DNA from: an uncultured Pseudoxanthomonas sp. | GTDB lineage: Bacteria; Pseudomonadota; Gammaproteobacteria; Xanthomonadales; Xanthomonadaceae | NCBI RefSeq assembly: GCF_946886695.1 | Contig: NZ_CAMPJD010000028.1 | Span: 1 to 54,158, forward strand | DNA: 54,158 nucleotides | Direction: 5' to 3' | In this document: piece after piece, positions 26,801-35,423 of the stretch | How the letters are laid out: every line of letters begins with the position of its first letter | How positions within the stretch are numbered: the stretch's first letter is position 1 | Made by a program: the position numbers and the translations under genes | The notes under the pieces: model-generated | Databases searched by the model: none | What the model was told of the DNA's origin: nothing | The model's input: the letters and a program-made list of their open reading frames with translations, nothing else

Positions 26801-28513
26801 GTGAACGCTGCCGCGCTCGACAATCCCCTTTCCGACGACGAGCGCATCGTCGCGGCCCTGCTGGCGCGCGGACGCTTGAAGGAGGCCGACTTGGCGCGCG
26901 CCCGTCGGCTGCAGGACGAGACCGGCGGCGACCTGCTGGCACTGCTGTCCCGGCTGGGACTGGTGTCCGAGCGCGACCATGCCGAGACCGCCGCCGAGGT
27001 GCTTGGGCTTCCCCTGGTGGCGGCCAAGGATGCGCCGGATGCGCCGCCGGAATCGGTGGTGCTGTCGCAGCGCTTCCTCAAACAGTTCCATGTCTGCCCG
27101 GTGGGCGAGGGCGAGGGCCACGTCGATCTGCTGATGGCCGATCCGCAGGACCATTACGCGCTTGAGGCCGTGCGGCTTGCGACCGGTCGCGCGGTACGGC
27201 CGCAGGTCGCGCTGCGTTCGGAGATCAGCGACCTGATCGAGCGTTATTACGGCCAGGGCCGCAGCGCGATGGGCGCCATCGTCGAGAACGCGGACGGCGA
27301 AGCCACGGCCGACCTGGACGATGTCGAACACTTGCGCGACCTGGCATCGGAGGCGCCGGTCATCCGACTGGTCAACCTGGTCATCCAGCGTGCGGTCGAA
27401 CTGCGTGCATCGGACATCCACATCGAGCCATTCGAGAACCGCCTGAAGGTGCGCTACCGCATCGACGGCGTGCTGGAGGAGGGCGAGAGTCCGCCCGCCA
27501 ACCTCACCGCCGCGGTCATCAGCCGCGTCAAGATCATGGCCAAGCTCAACATCGCCGAGCGCCGCCTGCCGCAGGATGGACGCATCATGCTGCGCGTGCA
27601 GGGCAAGGAACTGGACCTTCGCGTCAGCACCATGCCCACCGCGCATGGCGAAAGCGTGGTGATGCGCCTGCTGGATCGCGAGACTGTGGTGTTCGACTTC
27701 AAGAAGCTGGGCTTCACCGATGCATTCCTGCCGCAGTTCCAGAAAGTACTGGAGCAGCCGCACGGCATCCTGCTGGTCACCGGTCCGACCGGCTCGGGCA
27801 AGACCACCACGCTGTACACCGCGCTGAGCAAGCTCAACACGCCGGACGTCAAGATCATCACGGTCGAGGACCCGGTCGAATACCAGATCGAGGGCATCAA
27901 CCAGATCCAGGCCAAGCCGCAGATCGGGCTGGACTTCGCCCACGCCCTGCGCAGCATCGTGCGCCAGGACCCGGACATCATCATGATCGGCGAAATGCGC
28001 GACCTGGAGACCGCGCGCATCGCCATCCAGTCCGCCCTGACCGGCCATCTGGTGCTCAGCACGCTGCACACCAACAACGCGGCCGGCGGCATCACCCGCA
28101 TGCTGGACATGGGCGTGGAGGACTATCTGATGACCTCCACGGTCAACGGCATCCTGGCCCAGCGGCTGGTGCGGCGGCTTGAGCCCACGCATGCGGAGCG
28201 GTACCCCGCATCGCCGGAGGAGATCGAGAAGTTCGCCCTGCGCCGCTTACAGCCGCAGGGCGAGATATTCCTTTATCGCCCGCGCGGTTCGGCCATCGCG
28301 CCGACCGGCTATCTGGGGCGCACCACCATCATCGAGTTCCTGGTGATGAACGACGAGATCCGCCGCGCCATCATGCGCCATGCCGGGATGGGCGAACTGG
28401 AACAGCTCGCGCGCGACTCTGGCATGCGCACCATGTACGAGGACGGCATCGTCAAGGCGCTTGCCGGCGAGACGACCATCGAGGAAGTGCTGCGCGTGAC
28501 CGAGGAGGGCTGA
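26801..28513 (+). CDS. gspE: Type II secretion ATPase GspE/XpsE
   Basis: Cytoplasmic hexameric ATPase that powers pseudopilus growth; 570 residues. GTG start at 26801 with AAGGAGG 5 nt upstream. N-terminal XpsE/MshEN-type domain at about 1-150 (binds GspL), then the RecA-like domain with Walker A GPTGSGKTTT around K334, an Asp box near VEDPVEYQIEGINQIQAK, Walker B DPDIIMIGEMRD and the His box TGHLVLSTLHTNNAAGG. The zinc-binding tetracysteine module seen in EpsE/PulE is missing: the equivalent loop (LVRRLEPTHAERYPASPEE...YRPRGSAIAPTGYLGRT) has no cysteines. Separated from the rest of the T2SS genes by 8.8 kb. Confidence 0.95.
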   Translation: MNAAALDNPLSDDERIVAALLARGRLKEADLARARRLQDETGGDLLALLSRLGLVSERDHAETAAEVLGLPLVAAKDAPDAPPESVVLSQRFLKQFHVCPVGEGEGHVDLLMADPQDHYALEAVRLATGRAVRPQVALRSEISDLIERYYGQGRSAMGAIVENADGEATADLDDVEHLRDLASEAPVIRLVNLVIQRAVELRASDIHIEPFENRLKVRYRIDGVLEEGESPPANLTAAVISRVKIMAKLNIAERRLPQDGRIMLRVQGKELDLRVSTMPTAHGESVVMRLLDRETVVFDFKKLGFTDAFLPQFQKVLEQPHGILLVTGPTGSGKTTTLYTALSKLNTPDVKIITVEDPVEYQIEGINQIQAKPQIGLDFAHALRSIVRQDPDIIMIGEMRDLETARIAIQSALTGHLVLSTLHTNNAAGGITRMLDMGVEDYLMTSTVNGILAQRLVRRLEPTHAERYPASPEEIEKFALRRLQPQGEIFLYRPRGSAIAPTGYLGRTTIIEFLVMNDEIRRAIMRHAGMGELEQLARDSGMRTMYEDGIVKALAGETTIEEVLRVTEEG

Positions 28514-28517
28514 GGCG

Positions 28518-28967
28518 ATGAACAGGATGCTGGCGGGCTGCCTGATGGTGGCGATGTGCGCGATACCGGCCGTCGCGTCGGCCGGCAAGGCCGCGCCGAA
28601 GATGCTGGCGCGTGGCGAACTCCCAACCAGCTTCGCAGTCGGCACGGCATCGCCATCGCTGGCGCTGCAGGTCGAGATCGTCGACGGCAAGGTCACCGCG
28701 TCTGCGCCGGCCGGCGGTGAACCCGGCAACCTGCGCGCCGCGCGCAGTGGCGACGCTGCACAGACCACCCTGATGGTCAGCAGCACCTTGCCGGTGGCGA
28801 TCAAGTTCGACCTGTACGTCTCGATGGATGGCGAGCAATTCACCTACGCCAGCAGCTGCGGCGTCACCCCGGGCATTTCTTCGTTCGAGATGTGGGAGCA
28901 GCCGGTGAAGCATTTCGCGCTGGGTAATCCCCGCGTGCTGCCTGCCGGCCGCATGGCCTGCGACTGA
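28518..28967 (+). CDS. Small secreted protein of unknown function, coupled to gspE
   Basis: I do not recognise a family. The 149-residue product has a clear Sec signal peptide (MNRMLAGCLMVAMCAIPAVASA, cleavage after ASA). The mature part of about 127 residues is rich in beta-type segments (SLALQVEIVDGKVTASAP, TTLMVSSTLPVAIKFDLYVSMDGEQF) and has two cysteines (SSCGVTPG and the C-terminal MACD) that could form a disulfide. It starts 4 bp after the gspE stop with GAGG immediately before the ATG, so it is probably translated from the gspE mRNA, and a strong terminator follows. Possible roles as secretion helper or exoprotein are guesses. Confidence 0.75.
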   Translation: MNRMLAGCLMVAMCAIPAVASAGKAAPKMLARGELPTSFAVGTASPSLALQVEIVDGKVTASAPAGGEPGNLRAARSGDAAQTTLMVSSTLPVAIKFDLYVSMDGEQFTYASSCGVTPGISSFEMWEQPVKHFALGNPRVLPAGRMACD

Positions 28968-28988
28968 GTCCTGCCTCACGACGGAAAA

Positions 28989-29015
28989 CAAGGGCCCGGC
29001 AATGCCGGGCCCTTG
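28989..29015. terminator. Strong bidirectional terminator between gspE unit and adhesin gene
   Basis: A perfect 12-bp stem CAAGGGCCCGGC/GCCGGGCCCTTG with an AAT loop, followed on the plus strand by TCTGT. On the minus strand the stem is followed by TTTTCCGTCG, serving the convergent adhesin transcript. Confidence 0.88.
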
Positions 29016-29034
29016 TCTGTCGCGCTGAGGGAAC

Positions 29035-32000
29035 TTACAGGTCGATACCGAAGCCCACGCCGGCCGACTTTTCGTCACCGCTGAACGCGCCGCCGATGCT
29101 GAAGGACGCGCGCTCGCCGATCGGCTTGGAGTAGCCCACCGACAGCGCGTTCTCGCCGTTCTGCCAGCCCGCACCCACGGCCACGCGGCCACGCGGGCTG
29201 CGGCTGCCCGCGGCATTGATCGCCATGTTCAACATCGCCGAGCTCATTGCGCCCATCCTGTCGAGCCTGCGATCCTGCTCGGAGAAACGGCGGTCCACGT
29301 CACCGCGGAAGGCGTTGAAGTCGTCCTCCAGCGCCTTGACCTGGAAGTCCGCATACGCCTTCGCGCTGGCCAACGTGCTCGCCGAGGACTGGTCGGTGTA
29401 GGACTGTGCGCTGCTGAGCGTGTTGGCGTCGCCGGCATCGGCGTAGGACGCCGCCGCGGCGGGCACGTCCGCTGCCGCGGTGGTGTCGGTCGGTGCCGCG
29501 ACCGCAGGCTGGCCACTGGCCACGGCGCCGCTGCCGGCGGCATCCGTGACGGTCGCCGTGCCGCGGGTCGGCGACGACGCGTTGCCGCCGTCGCTGGGCG
29601 CCGCGGCCGTCCCGCCGGCGACTTGGCCCTGGCTGGCCTGCGTCGGCGGTGCCGCACTGGCGGACGCGGTGGCGCCGCTGCCCGATCCGCTGTACATGCC
29701 GTACAACTCGTTGAGCTTCGCGTCGACGGCGGTGAACGCCGCGCCCACGTTGTTGTAAGACGTGCCCTGGATCGTGTAGCTCGGCGCGATGAACACGCCG
29801 CCGGAGAAGCCGGCACCGCCGCCCAGCGCACTGGCGACGAAACTCAGCTGCGACATGTTCACCGCGTCGGTGGCCTGGGTACCGGCCGCGACGTTGGTGA
29901 TCTGCCGCTCGCTGCCGGCCCTGCCGACCGACACGGTGTCCTCCCGATCGGCGACGGAATCGCCACCGATGGCCACGCTGTTGTCGGCTTCGGCCGTGGC
30001 CAGGTTGCCCAATGCGACCGCGTTGACCCCTGGCGTGTACGCGCCGCCACCCACGGCGACGGAGTAGTCACCCGACGCTTCGGTGGGCAGGAAGCCGAAG
30101 AACGCGCCGCCGACCGCCACGCTGTTGTCGCCGCTGGCGATCGCGTTCGAGCCCAGCGCCGTGGCGTCGTAGTTGCTTGCCACTGCGCCGAAGCCCAGCG
30201 CGGTCGCACTCTCCTGCGACGCCTCTGCGCCATAGCCGAAGGCCGATGCGGCGAAAGCGGAGGCGCTGCTGTAACTGCCGATGGCAGCCGAACCATCCCC
30301 CGAGGCATCGCTGCGGAAGCCGTTCGCGGTGGCCTGCAGGCCCGATGCGGCGCTTTCCGTGCCGGACGCCGTGGCGTAGGCACCGGACGCGGTCGCGCCC
30401 GCACCGGTCGCGGTCGCGCCGGTATCGCCGGCCACGGCACCCGCACCCAAGGCCGTCGCATCGTCCGCCGTCGCTTCCGTGCTGGCGTAGACCGGATTGC
30501 CGTCTTCATCGAGCAGTGGATCACCGTTCTCGTCGAGCAGCGGCCGCTGTCCGCCGATCGCGACCGATCCCGCGCCGGTCGCCTGTGCACCTGCACCGTT
30601 CGCTACGCTGTTCTCGCCGGTGGCGGTGGCATTGAAGCCGCTGGCCGTTGCGCCATTGGCGAGGGCGAAGGCGCCCGAGCCAGTGGCCGTCGCACCGACG
30701 CCCTCGGCCAGCGCGGCCGAACCGGATGCCGTCGCGTAGTCGCCGGTCGCGGTCGCATCATCGCTGCCGTCCCCCGCGCCATTGGCCTTGAAGTAGCGCG
30801 TGGCGTTCTCCGATGCCTCGGCCAGCGCGTTGAGCTGATCGAGGTTCACCGCATCGGTGCCCTCGGTGCCGGCCGCGACGTTGGTGATCTGGCGTTCGCT
30901 GCCGATGTCGCCCACCGACACCGTATCGTCGCGGTCGTTCCACGAATTGGCGCCGATCGCCACGCTGTTGGTCGCGCCCGCCACCGAGTTCACACCCAGC
31001 GCCACGCTGTCGTCACCGTCGGCGTAGCTGTTGTGGCCGATGGCCGTGCTGTACTCGCCGGTGGCCCAGGCGCCGTTGCCGAAGGCGGAACCGCCCGTGC
31101 CGCTTGCACGCGTGTTGATCAGGCCGAAGAACGTGGTGCCACCGACTGCCGTGCTCTCCTCGCCCCCGGCACTCGCGCCTTCGCCCACCGCGGTCGCGCC
31201 GCTGCCCGCCGCGTCGGCACCATAGCCGAACGCCGAGGCGAAGTCGCCGCCCGCGTTGCTGTAGCCGCCGACCGTGGTGGAGGCCAGTCCATCCGCGCTG
31301 CTGCGGAAGCCGACCGCCGTGGACTGCGTCTCCGCCGCGGAAGCTTCCGTGCCCAGTGCGGTGGAGTAGGCGCCGGAGGCATTCGCACCCGCGCCGACGG
31401 CGCTTGCCCCGCTCTCGGCCGCGATAGCACCGGCGCCCACCGCAGTGGCGTCATCCGCCATCGCTTCGGTGCTGGCATAGACGGGGTTGCCGTCCTCATC
31501 GAGCAACGGATCGCCGTTCTCGTCGAACAGCTGCCGCTGTCCACCCAGGGCAATGGAACCCGCGCCCGAGGCTTGCGCGCCGGCACCGTTGGCCACGCTG
31601 TTGCTGCCGGTCGCGGTGGCATTGAAGCCGGTCGCTGTCGCGCCATTCGCCAGCGCGAACGCACCCGAACCCGTCGCCGTTGCGCCCACACCCTCGGCGA
31701 ATGCCGCTGAGCCGGAGGCCGTGGCGTAGTCACCGCTGGCCACGGCGTCGTCCGTACCGTCGTTGGCACCGTTCGCCTTGAAGTAGCGCGTCGCGTTTTC
31801 GGAGGCGTCGGCAACTTCGTTCAACTGGTCCAGGTTCACCGCATCGGTTCCCTCGGTGCCTGCAGCGACGTTGGTGATCTGGCGCTCGTTGCCTGCGCTG
31901 CCGACCGAGACGGTGTCTTCGCGATCCGCGACGGAATCCCCGCCGATGGCGACGCTGTTGTCGGCTTCGGCAGTCGCAAGGTTGCCCAGTGCCACCGAAT

Positions 32001-34824
32001 TGAAGCCGGGCGTGTAGGCCCCACCACCGACCGCGACGGAGTAGTCGCCTGAGGCTTCGGTCGGGATGAAGCCGAAGAACGCACCACCGACGGCCACGCT
32101 GTTGTCGCCGCTGGCGATCGAGTTGGAACCCAGCGCGGTGGAATCGAAGTTGCTGGCGACCGCCCCGAAGCCCAGCGCCGTGGCGCTGTTGCCACTGGCC
32201 TCGGCCCCGTAGCCGAAGGCCGAGGCGCCGAAGTTGGAGGCACTGCTGTAGCTGCCGATGGCAGAGGCGGCATCGTCCGAAGCATCGCTGCGGAAGCCGA
32301 CGGCCGTCGCCTGGATGCCCGATGCAGTGGCCTCAGTACCGAGCGCGGAGGCATACGCGCCGGATGCATTCGCGCCCGCGCCCGTCGCCGTCGCCCCGAT
32401 GTCGCTGGCGACCGCGCCGGCACCCAAGGCCGTCGCATCGTCCGCCGTCGCCTCCGTGCTGGCATAGACCGGATTGCCGTCCTCATCGAGCAACGGATCG
32501 CCGTTCTCGTCGAACAACTGACGCTGTCCGCCGAGCGCAACCGCGCCGGATCCCGATGCCTGCGAACCCGCACCGCTGGCGACGCTGTTCTCGCCAGTCG
32601 CGGTCGCGTTGAAGCCGGTGGCCGTTGCCCCATTGGCCAGTGCGAACGCGCCTGAGCCTGCCGCGGTCGCACCGATGCCTTCGGCCAGTGCCGCCGAACC
32701 GGACGCCGTGGCGTAGTCGCCGCTGGCTGTGGCGTCGTCCGTACCGTCGTTGGCACCGTTCGCCTTGAAGTAGCGCGTGGCGTTCTCCGAGGCGTCGGCA
32801 ACTTCGTTCAACTGGTCCAGGTTCACCGCATCGGTTCCCTCGGTGCCTGCAGCAACGTTGGTGATCTGGCGCTCGCTGCCTGCGTCACCGACAGACACAG
32901 TGTTGTCGCGGTCCGCCGTCGAGTTGGCGCCCAGCGCCACGCTGTTGTCGCCCAGCGCCGTGCTGTAGAAGCCGACCGCCGTGCTGTTGTCGCCGCTGGC
33001 CCACGATTCCGCACCCAGCGCCGTGGCGTAATCGCCGGGCGCATAGGAGAAGAAACCCGCCGCCGTGCTCTCCAGTCCCGACGCTTCGGCCAGGCTGCCG
33101 GCTGCCAGGCTGTAGTCGCCCGCCGCGATCGCGCCGGACCCGAAGGCCGCCGCGCTGAAACCGCTTGCCTGCGTGTAGACGAACAGACCGAAACCGGGGA
33201 TCAGGTCCGCCGGGCCGCCGACGGCCACGCTGTAGTCGCCGGTGGCGCCGCTCGCATGACCGAAGCTGGACGCATACGAGCCGGTCGCCGTGCTGCCGTA
33301 ACCGAAGGCGGAACTCGCTTCGCCACTCGCTTCGCTGAGTACGCCGAACGACGAACTGCCGAGGGCCGACGCCAGACTGCCGGAGCCGACCGCCGTGGCA
33401 CCCAAGCCTGAGGCCACGGTGTTGATGGTGATCGGATTGCTATCGGCATCGAAGGCATCCACCTGTCCGCCGATCGCGATGCTGGATTCGCCGCTGGCTT
33501 CGGCGCTGCTGCCGTTGGCGACGCTGTTGGCGCCGGTCGCCGTTGCGTTGAAGCCGGTGGCCGTTGCACCGTCGGCCAGCGCAAACGCACCGGAGCCCGT
33601 CGCCGTTGCGCCGGCGCCGTCGGCGAAAGCCGCCGAGCCGGACGCCGTGGCGTAGTCGCCGCTGGCTGTGGCGTCATCAGTGCCATCGTTGGCACCGTTC
33701 GCCTTGAAGTAGCGCGTGGCATTTTCAGAGGCGTCGGCGACGGCGTTGAGCTGATCGACGTTCACCGCATCGGTGCCTTCGGTGCCGGCGGCGACGTTGG
33801 TGATCTGGCGTTCGCTACCTGTGCTGCCGACGGACACCGTGTCTTCGCGATCGGCAACCGAGTCGCCACCCAGCGCCACGCTGTTGTCGGCCGTCGCCGA
33901 TGCGAGGTTGCCGATGGCGGTGGCATTGGTGCCCGGTGACCACGCACCGCCACCGACCGCAGTGGAGAAATCGCCCGACGCTTCGGTCGGCAGGAAGCCC
34001 AGCAGCGAACCGCCGACCGCCACGCTGTTGTAGCCCGTTGCGATGGAACCCGAACCCAGCGCCGTACTGTCGCCGCCGCTGGCATCGGCGCCGTAACCGA
34101 CAGCCGTGTCGAAATCGCCCGAGGCACTGGAGAAGCCGCCGACCGCGACGGTCGCGATGCCGGCGGCGGTGCTGGTGTGGCCGGCTGCCAGGGCCTGCGT
34201 GCCCGATGCGGTGGAGGAACTGCCGAAGGCGCCGGAATAGGCACCGGCCGCCTGGCTTCCCGTGCCCACCGCGCTGGCACCCGCGCCCGTCGCGTTCGCC
34301 TGCGTGCCGACGGCGGTCGCATTCGCACCGGCGGCGTTGCTCTGGCTGCCCAGCGCCGTCGCGCCTTGCGCGGTCGCGCTGCTGTCGTAGCCGACGGCGG
34401 TGGCATTCACGCCCGTGGCTTCGGCATAGCCGCCTACGGCGGTCGCTCCCGCCTTGTTGGCAATGCTCTTGTAGCCGACCGCGACCGCATGGCGACCGGA
34501 CGCATCCACGCCGTCGCCACATGAGACCGCGTTCTCGCCGGGTCGTCCGTCCTTGATCGGATTGCCACGTGCATCCACGCAGTAGGCGGGTCCCGTTCCG
34601 ATCTGAGGTTTGTCGTTCTGCGGTTGGCCTTTCTGTTTGTCATGCGCCAATGCCGCGCCGAACGGCGCACCTGCAAGCAGGGCCGAGACCAGCAGCGTCA
34701 CGCCAAGGCGCGCACGCACGCGCGCACCGGACGACATCACGCCGTGCGCGCGCCGCGCGAACTCCGAGGCCACCACCAGCATGCCAAGGGAAGGGTTCCA
34801 CACCTTGCTGTAAATCCTGTTCAT
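29035..34824 (-). CDS. Trimeric autotransporter adhesin (YadA-like), four-module passenger
   Basis: A 1929-residue type Vc surface adhesin. An extended signal peptide (ESPR, MNRIYSKVWNPSLGMLVVASEFARRAHG) precedes a cleavage site after AALA at about residue 60. The passenger is a series of short YadA-head repeats (GxxSxAxGxxAxAxGxxS pattern) with neck motifs RQITNVAAGTEGTDAVNLDQL at five places. The first four necks, near residues 350, 665, 995 and 1325, are each followed by RYFKANGA and a head module of 313-330 residues. Three modules carry a loop DENGDPLLDEDGNPV. After the fifth neck come an Ala/Thr-rich region, a coiled coil (ALEDDFNAFRGDVDRRFSEQDRRLDRM) and the 70-residue YadA anchor ending FGIDL. 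AAGGA lies 8 nt before the ATG. Inserted between xpsE and xpsF. Confidence 0.95.
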   Translation of the reverse strand: MNRIYSKVWNPSLGMLVVASEFARRAHGVMSSGARVRARLGVTLLVSALLAGAPFGAALAHDKQKGQPQNDKPQIGTGPAYCVDARGNPIKDGRPGENAVSCGDGVDASGRHAVAVGYKSIANKAGATAVGGYAEATGVNATAVGYDSSATAQGATALGSQSNAAGANATAVGTQANATGAGASAVGTGSQAAGAYSGAFGSSSTASGTQALAAGHTSTAAGIATVAVGGFSSASGDFDTAVGYGADASGGDSTALGSGSIATGYNSVAVGGSLLGFLPTEASGDFSTAVGGGAWSPGTNATAIGNLASATADNSVALGGDSVADREDTVSVGSTGSERQITNVAAGTEGTDAVNVDQLNAVADASENATRYFKANGANDGTDDATASGDYATASGSAAFADGAGATATGSGAFALADGATATGFNATATGANSVANGSSAEASGESSIAIGGQVDAFDADSNPITINTVASGLGATAVGSGSLASALGSSSFGVLSEASGEASSAFGYGSTATGSYASSFGHASGATGDYSVAVGGPADLIPGFGLFVYTQASGFSAAAFGSGAIAAGDYSLAAGSLAEASGLESTAAGFFSYAPGDYATALGAESWASGDNSTAVGFYSTALGDNSVALGANSTADRDNTVSVGDAGSERQITNVAAGTEGTDAVNLDQLNEVADASENATRYFKANGANDGTDDATASGDYATASGSAALAEGIGATAAGSGAFALANGATATGFNATATGENSVASGAGSQASGSGAVALGGQRQLFDENGDPLLDEDGNPVYASTEATADDATALGAGAVASDIGATATGAGANASGAYASALGTEATASGIQATAVGFRSDASDDAASAIGSYSSASNFGASAFGYGAEASGNSATALGFGAVASNFDSTALGSNSIASGDNSVAVGGAFFGFIPTEASGDYSVAVGGGAYTPGFNSVALGNLATAEADNSVAIGGDSVADREDTVSVGSAGNERQITNVAAGTEGTDAVNLDQLNEVADASENATRYFKANGANDGTDDAVASGDYATASGSAAFAEGVGATATGSGAFALANGATATGFNATATGSNSVANGAGAQASGAGSIALGGQRQLFDENGDPLLDEDGNPVYASTEAMADDATAVGAGAIAAESGASAVGAGANASGAYSTALGTEASAAETQSTAVGFRSSADGLASTTVGGYSNAGGDFASAFGYGADAAGSGATAVGEGASAGGEESTAVGGTTFFGLINTRASGTGGSAFGNGAWATGEYSTAIGHNSYADGDDSVALGVNSVAGATNSVAIGANSWNDRDDTVSVGDIGSERQITNVAAGTEGTDAVNLDQLNALAEASENATRYFKANGAGDGSDDATATGDYATASGSAALAEGVGATATGSGAFALANGATASGFNATATGENSVANGAGAQATGAGSVAIGGQRPLLDENGDPLLDEDGNPVYASTEATADDATALGAGAVAGDTGATATGAGATASGAYATASGTESAASGLQATANGFRSDASGDGSAAIGSYSSASAFAASAFGYGAEASQESATALGFGAVASNYDATALGSNAIASGDNSVAVGGAFFGFLPTEASGDYSVAVGGGAYTPGVNAVALGNLATAEADNSVAIGGDSVADREDTVSVGRAGSERQITNVAAGTQATDAVNMSQLSFVASALGGGAGFSGGVFIAPSYTIQGTSYNNVGAAFTAVDAKLNELYGMYSGSGSGATASASAAPPTQASQGQVAGGTAAAPSDGGNASSPTRGTATVTDAAGSGAVASGQPAVAAPTDTTAAADVPAAAASYADAGDANTLSSAQSYTDQSSASTLASAKAYADFQVKALEDDFNAFRGDVDRRFSEQDRRLDRMGAMSSAMLNMAINAAGSRSPRGRVAVGAGWQNGENALSVGYSKPIGERASFSIGGAFSGDEKSAGVGFGIDL
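29891..33720 (-). repeat. Four tandem coding modules of the adhesin (939, 987, 990, 987 bp)
   Basis: The minus-strand sequence encoding RYFKANG recurs with its anchor base at 33701, 32762, 31775 and 30785, and the neck ITNVAAGT recurs a final time at about 29891. Spacings are 939, 987, 990 and 987 bp, all multiples of 3. Modules 2-4 are nearly the same in protein; module 1 is shorter and has the variant loop DAFDADSNPITINT. Such identity invites recombination that changes adhesin length. Confidence 0.85.
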
Positions 34825-35423
34825 GGATCACGTCCTTCATTCTGTGTTTTCGGGGGAATACGACAGCACCCGGGCCTCGCGGCACGGGGTTTCGAGGCGG
34901 ACAACGTCAGGGAAACAGACAGCGCGGCATGCGGCAGGGGAGACGCATGGCCGGGTCGCACGAAGCAGCGGAAGCGGGGAGCAAAGAGGCGCCGACATCC
35001 AACGTCAGCACCGGGGTGTGCCGACGTTGGCGCAAGGAACACGACGCGGGTACGTCGCGGAAAAGACGTGCAAGCGGATCTGCAAAGCTAGATGCAGCAT
35101 CGAAAAAAGATTCCCGCATTCCCCATCCCCTCATCCCGAGATGATGCAAAACAACTCCGTGCGATCGAACACTACATCTGCGTTGTGCAATTTGCGAGAG
35201 ATTTGCTACGTTCGGCGGAACGCGACGAAACTGCTGAAAACAAGGCGTTAACGCTATGTGTAGGCGATGTGCACAACGTGTTCCCGTCGCGTGAAGAGTG
35301 TCGTGGCAGGTAAACAGGGGTACCTGCACGATCCGCTTGAAATGGAAACCGCAAGTCGTTGAGTAAGCACGTAGTAAACGGGTTACCCAGTTCGTTCTTC
35401 CTTGCAGACATGGAGCAGGTCAA
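34825..35423. other. 599-bp divergent regulatory region, no gene
   Basis: Lies between the divergent starts of the adhesin and the S8 protease. I see no supported gene. The part from about 35100 to 35420 is clearly richer in A/T than its surroundings (for example TGCAAAACAACT, GCTGAAAACAAGGCGTTAACG), as expected of promoter DNA and of an H-NS target. I could not assign a convincing -35/-10 pair; TTGAAA at 35337 is the best -35-like hexamer toward the protease. Long leaders on one or both mRNAs are possible. Confidence 0.5.

Noticed and set aside
29623..31710. 695-codon plus-strand frame opposite the adhesin
   Set aside because: It mirrors the periodicity of the adhesin repeats; the composition is that of a shadow frame, and no ribosome site or signal is present.
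29891..33720. Regularly spaced repeats that could suggest a CRISPR or satellite array
   Set aside because: They are about 1 kb long, lie in one coding frame, and encode YadA neck/head modules.
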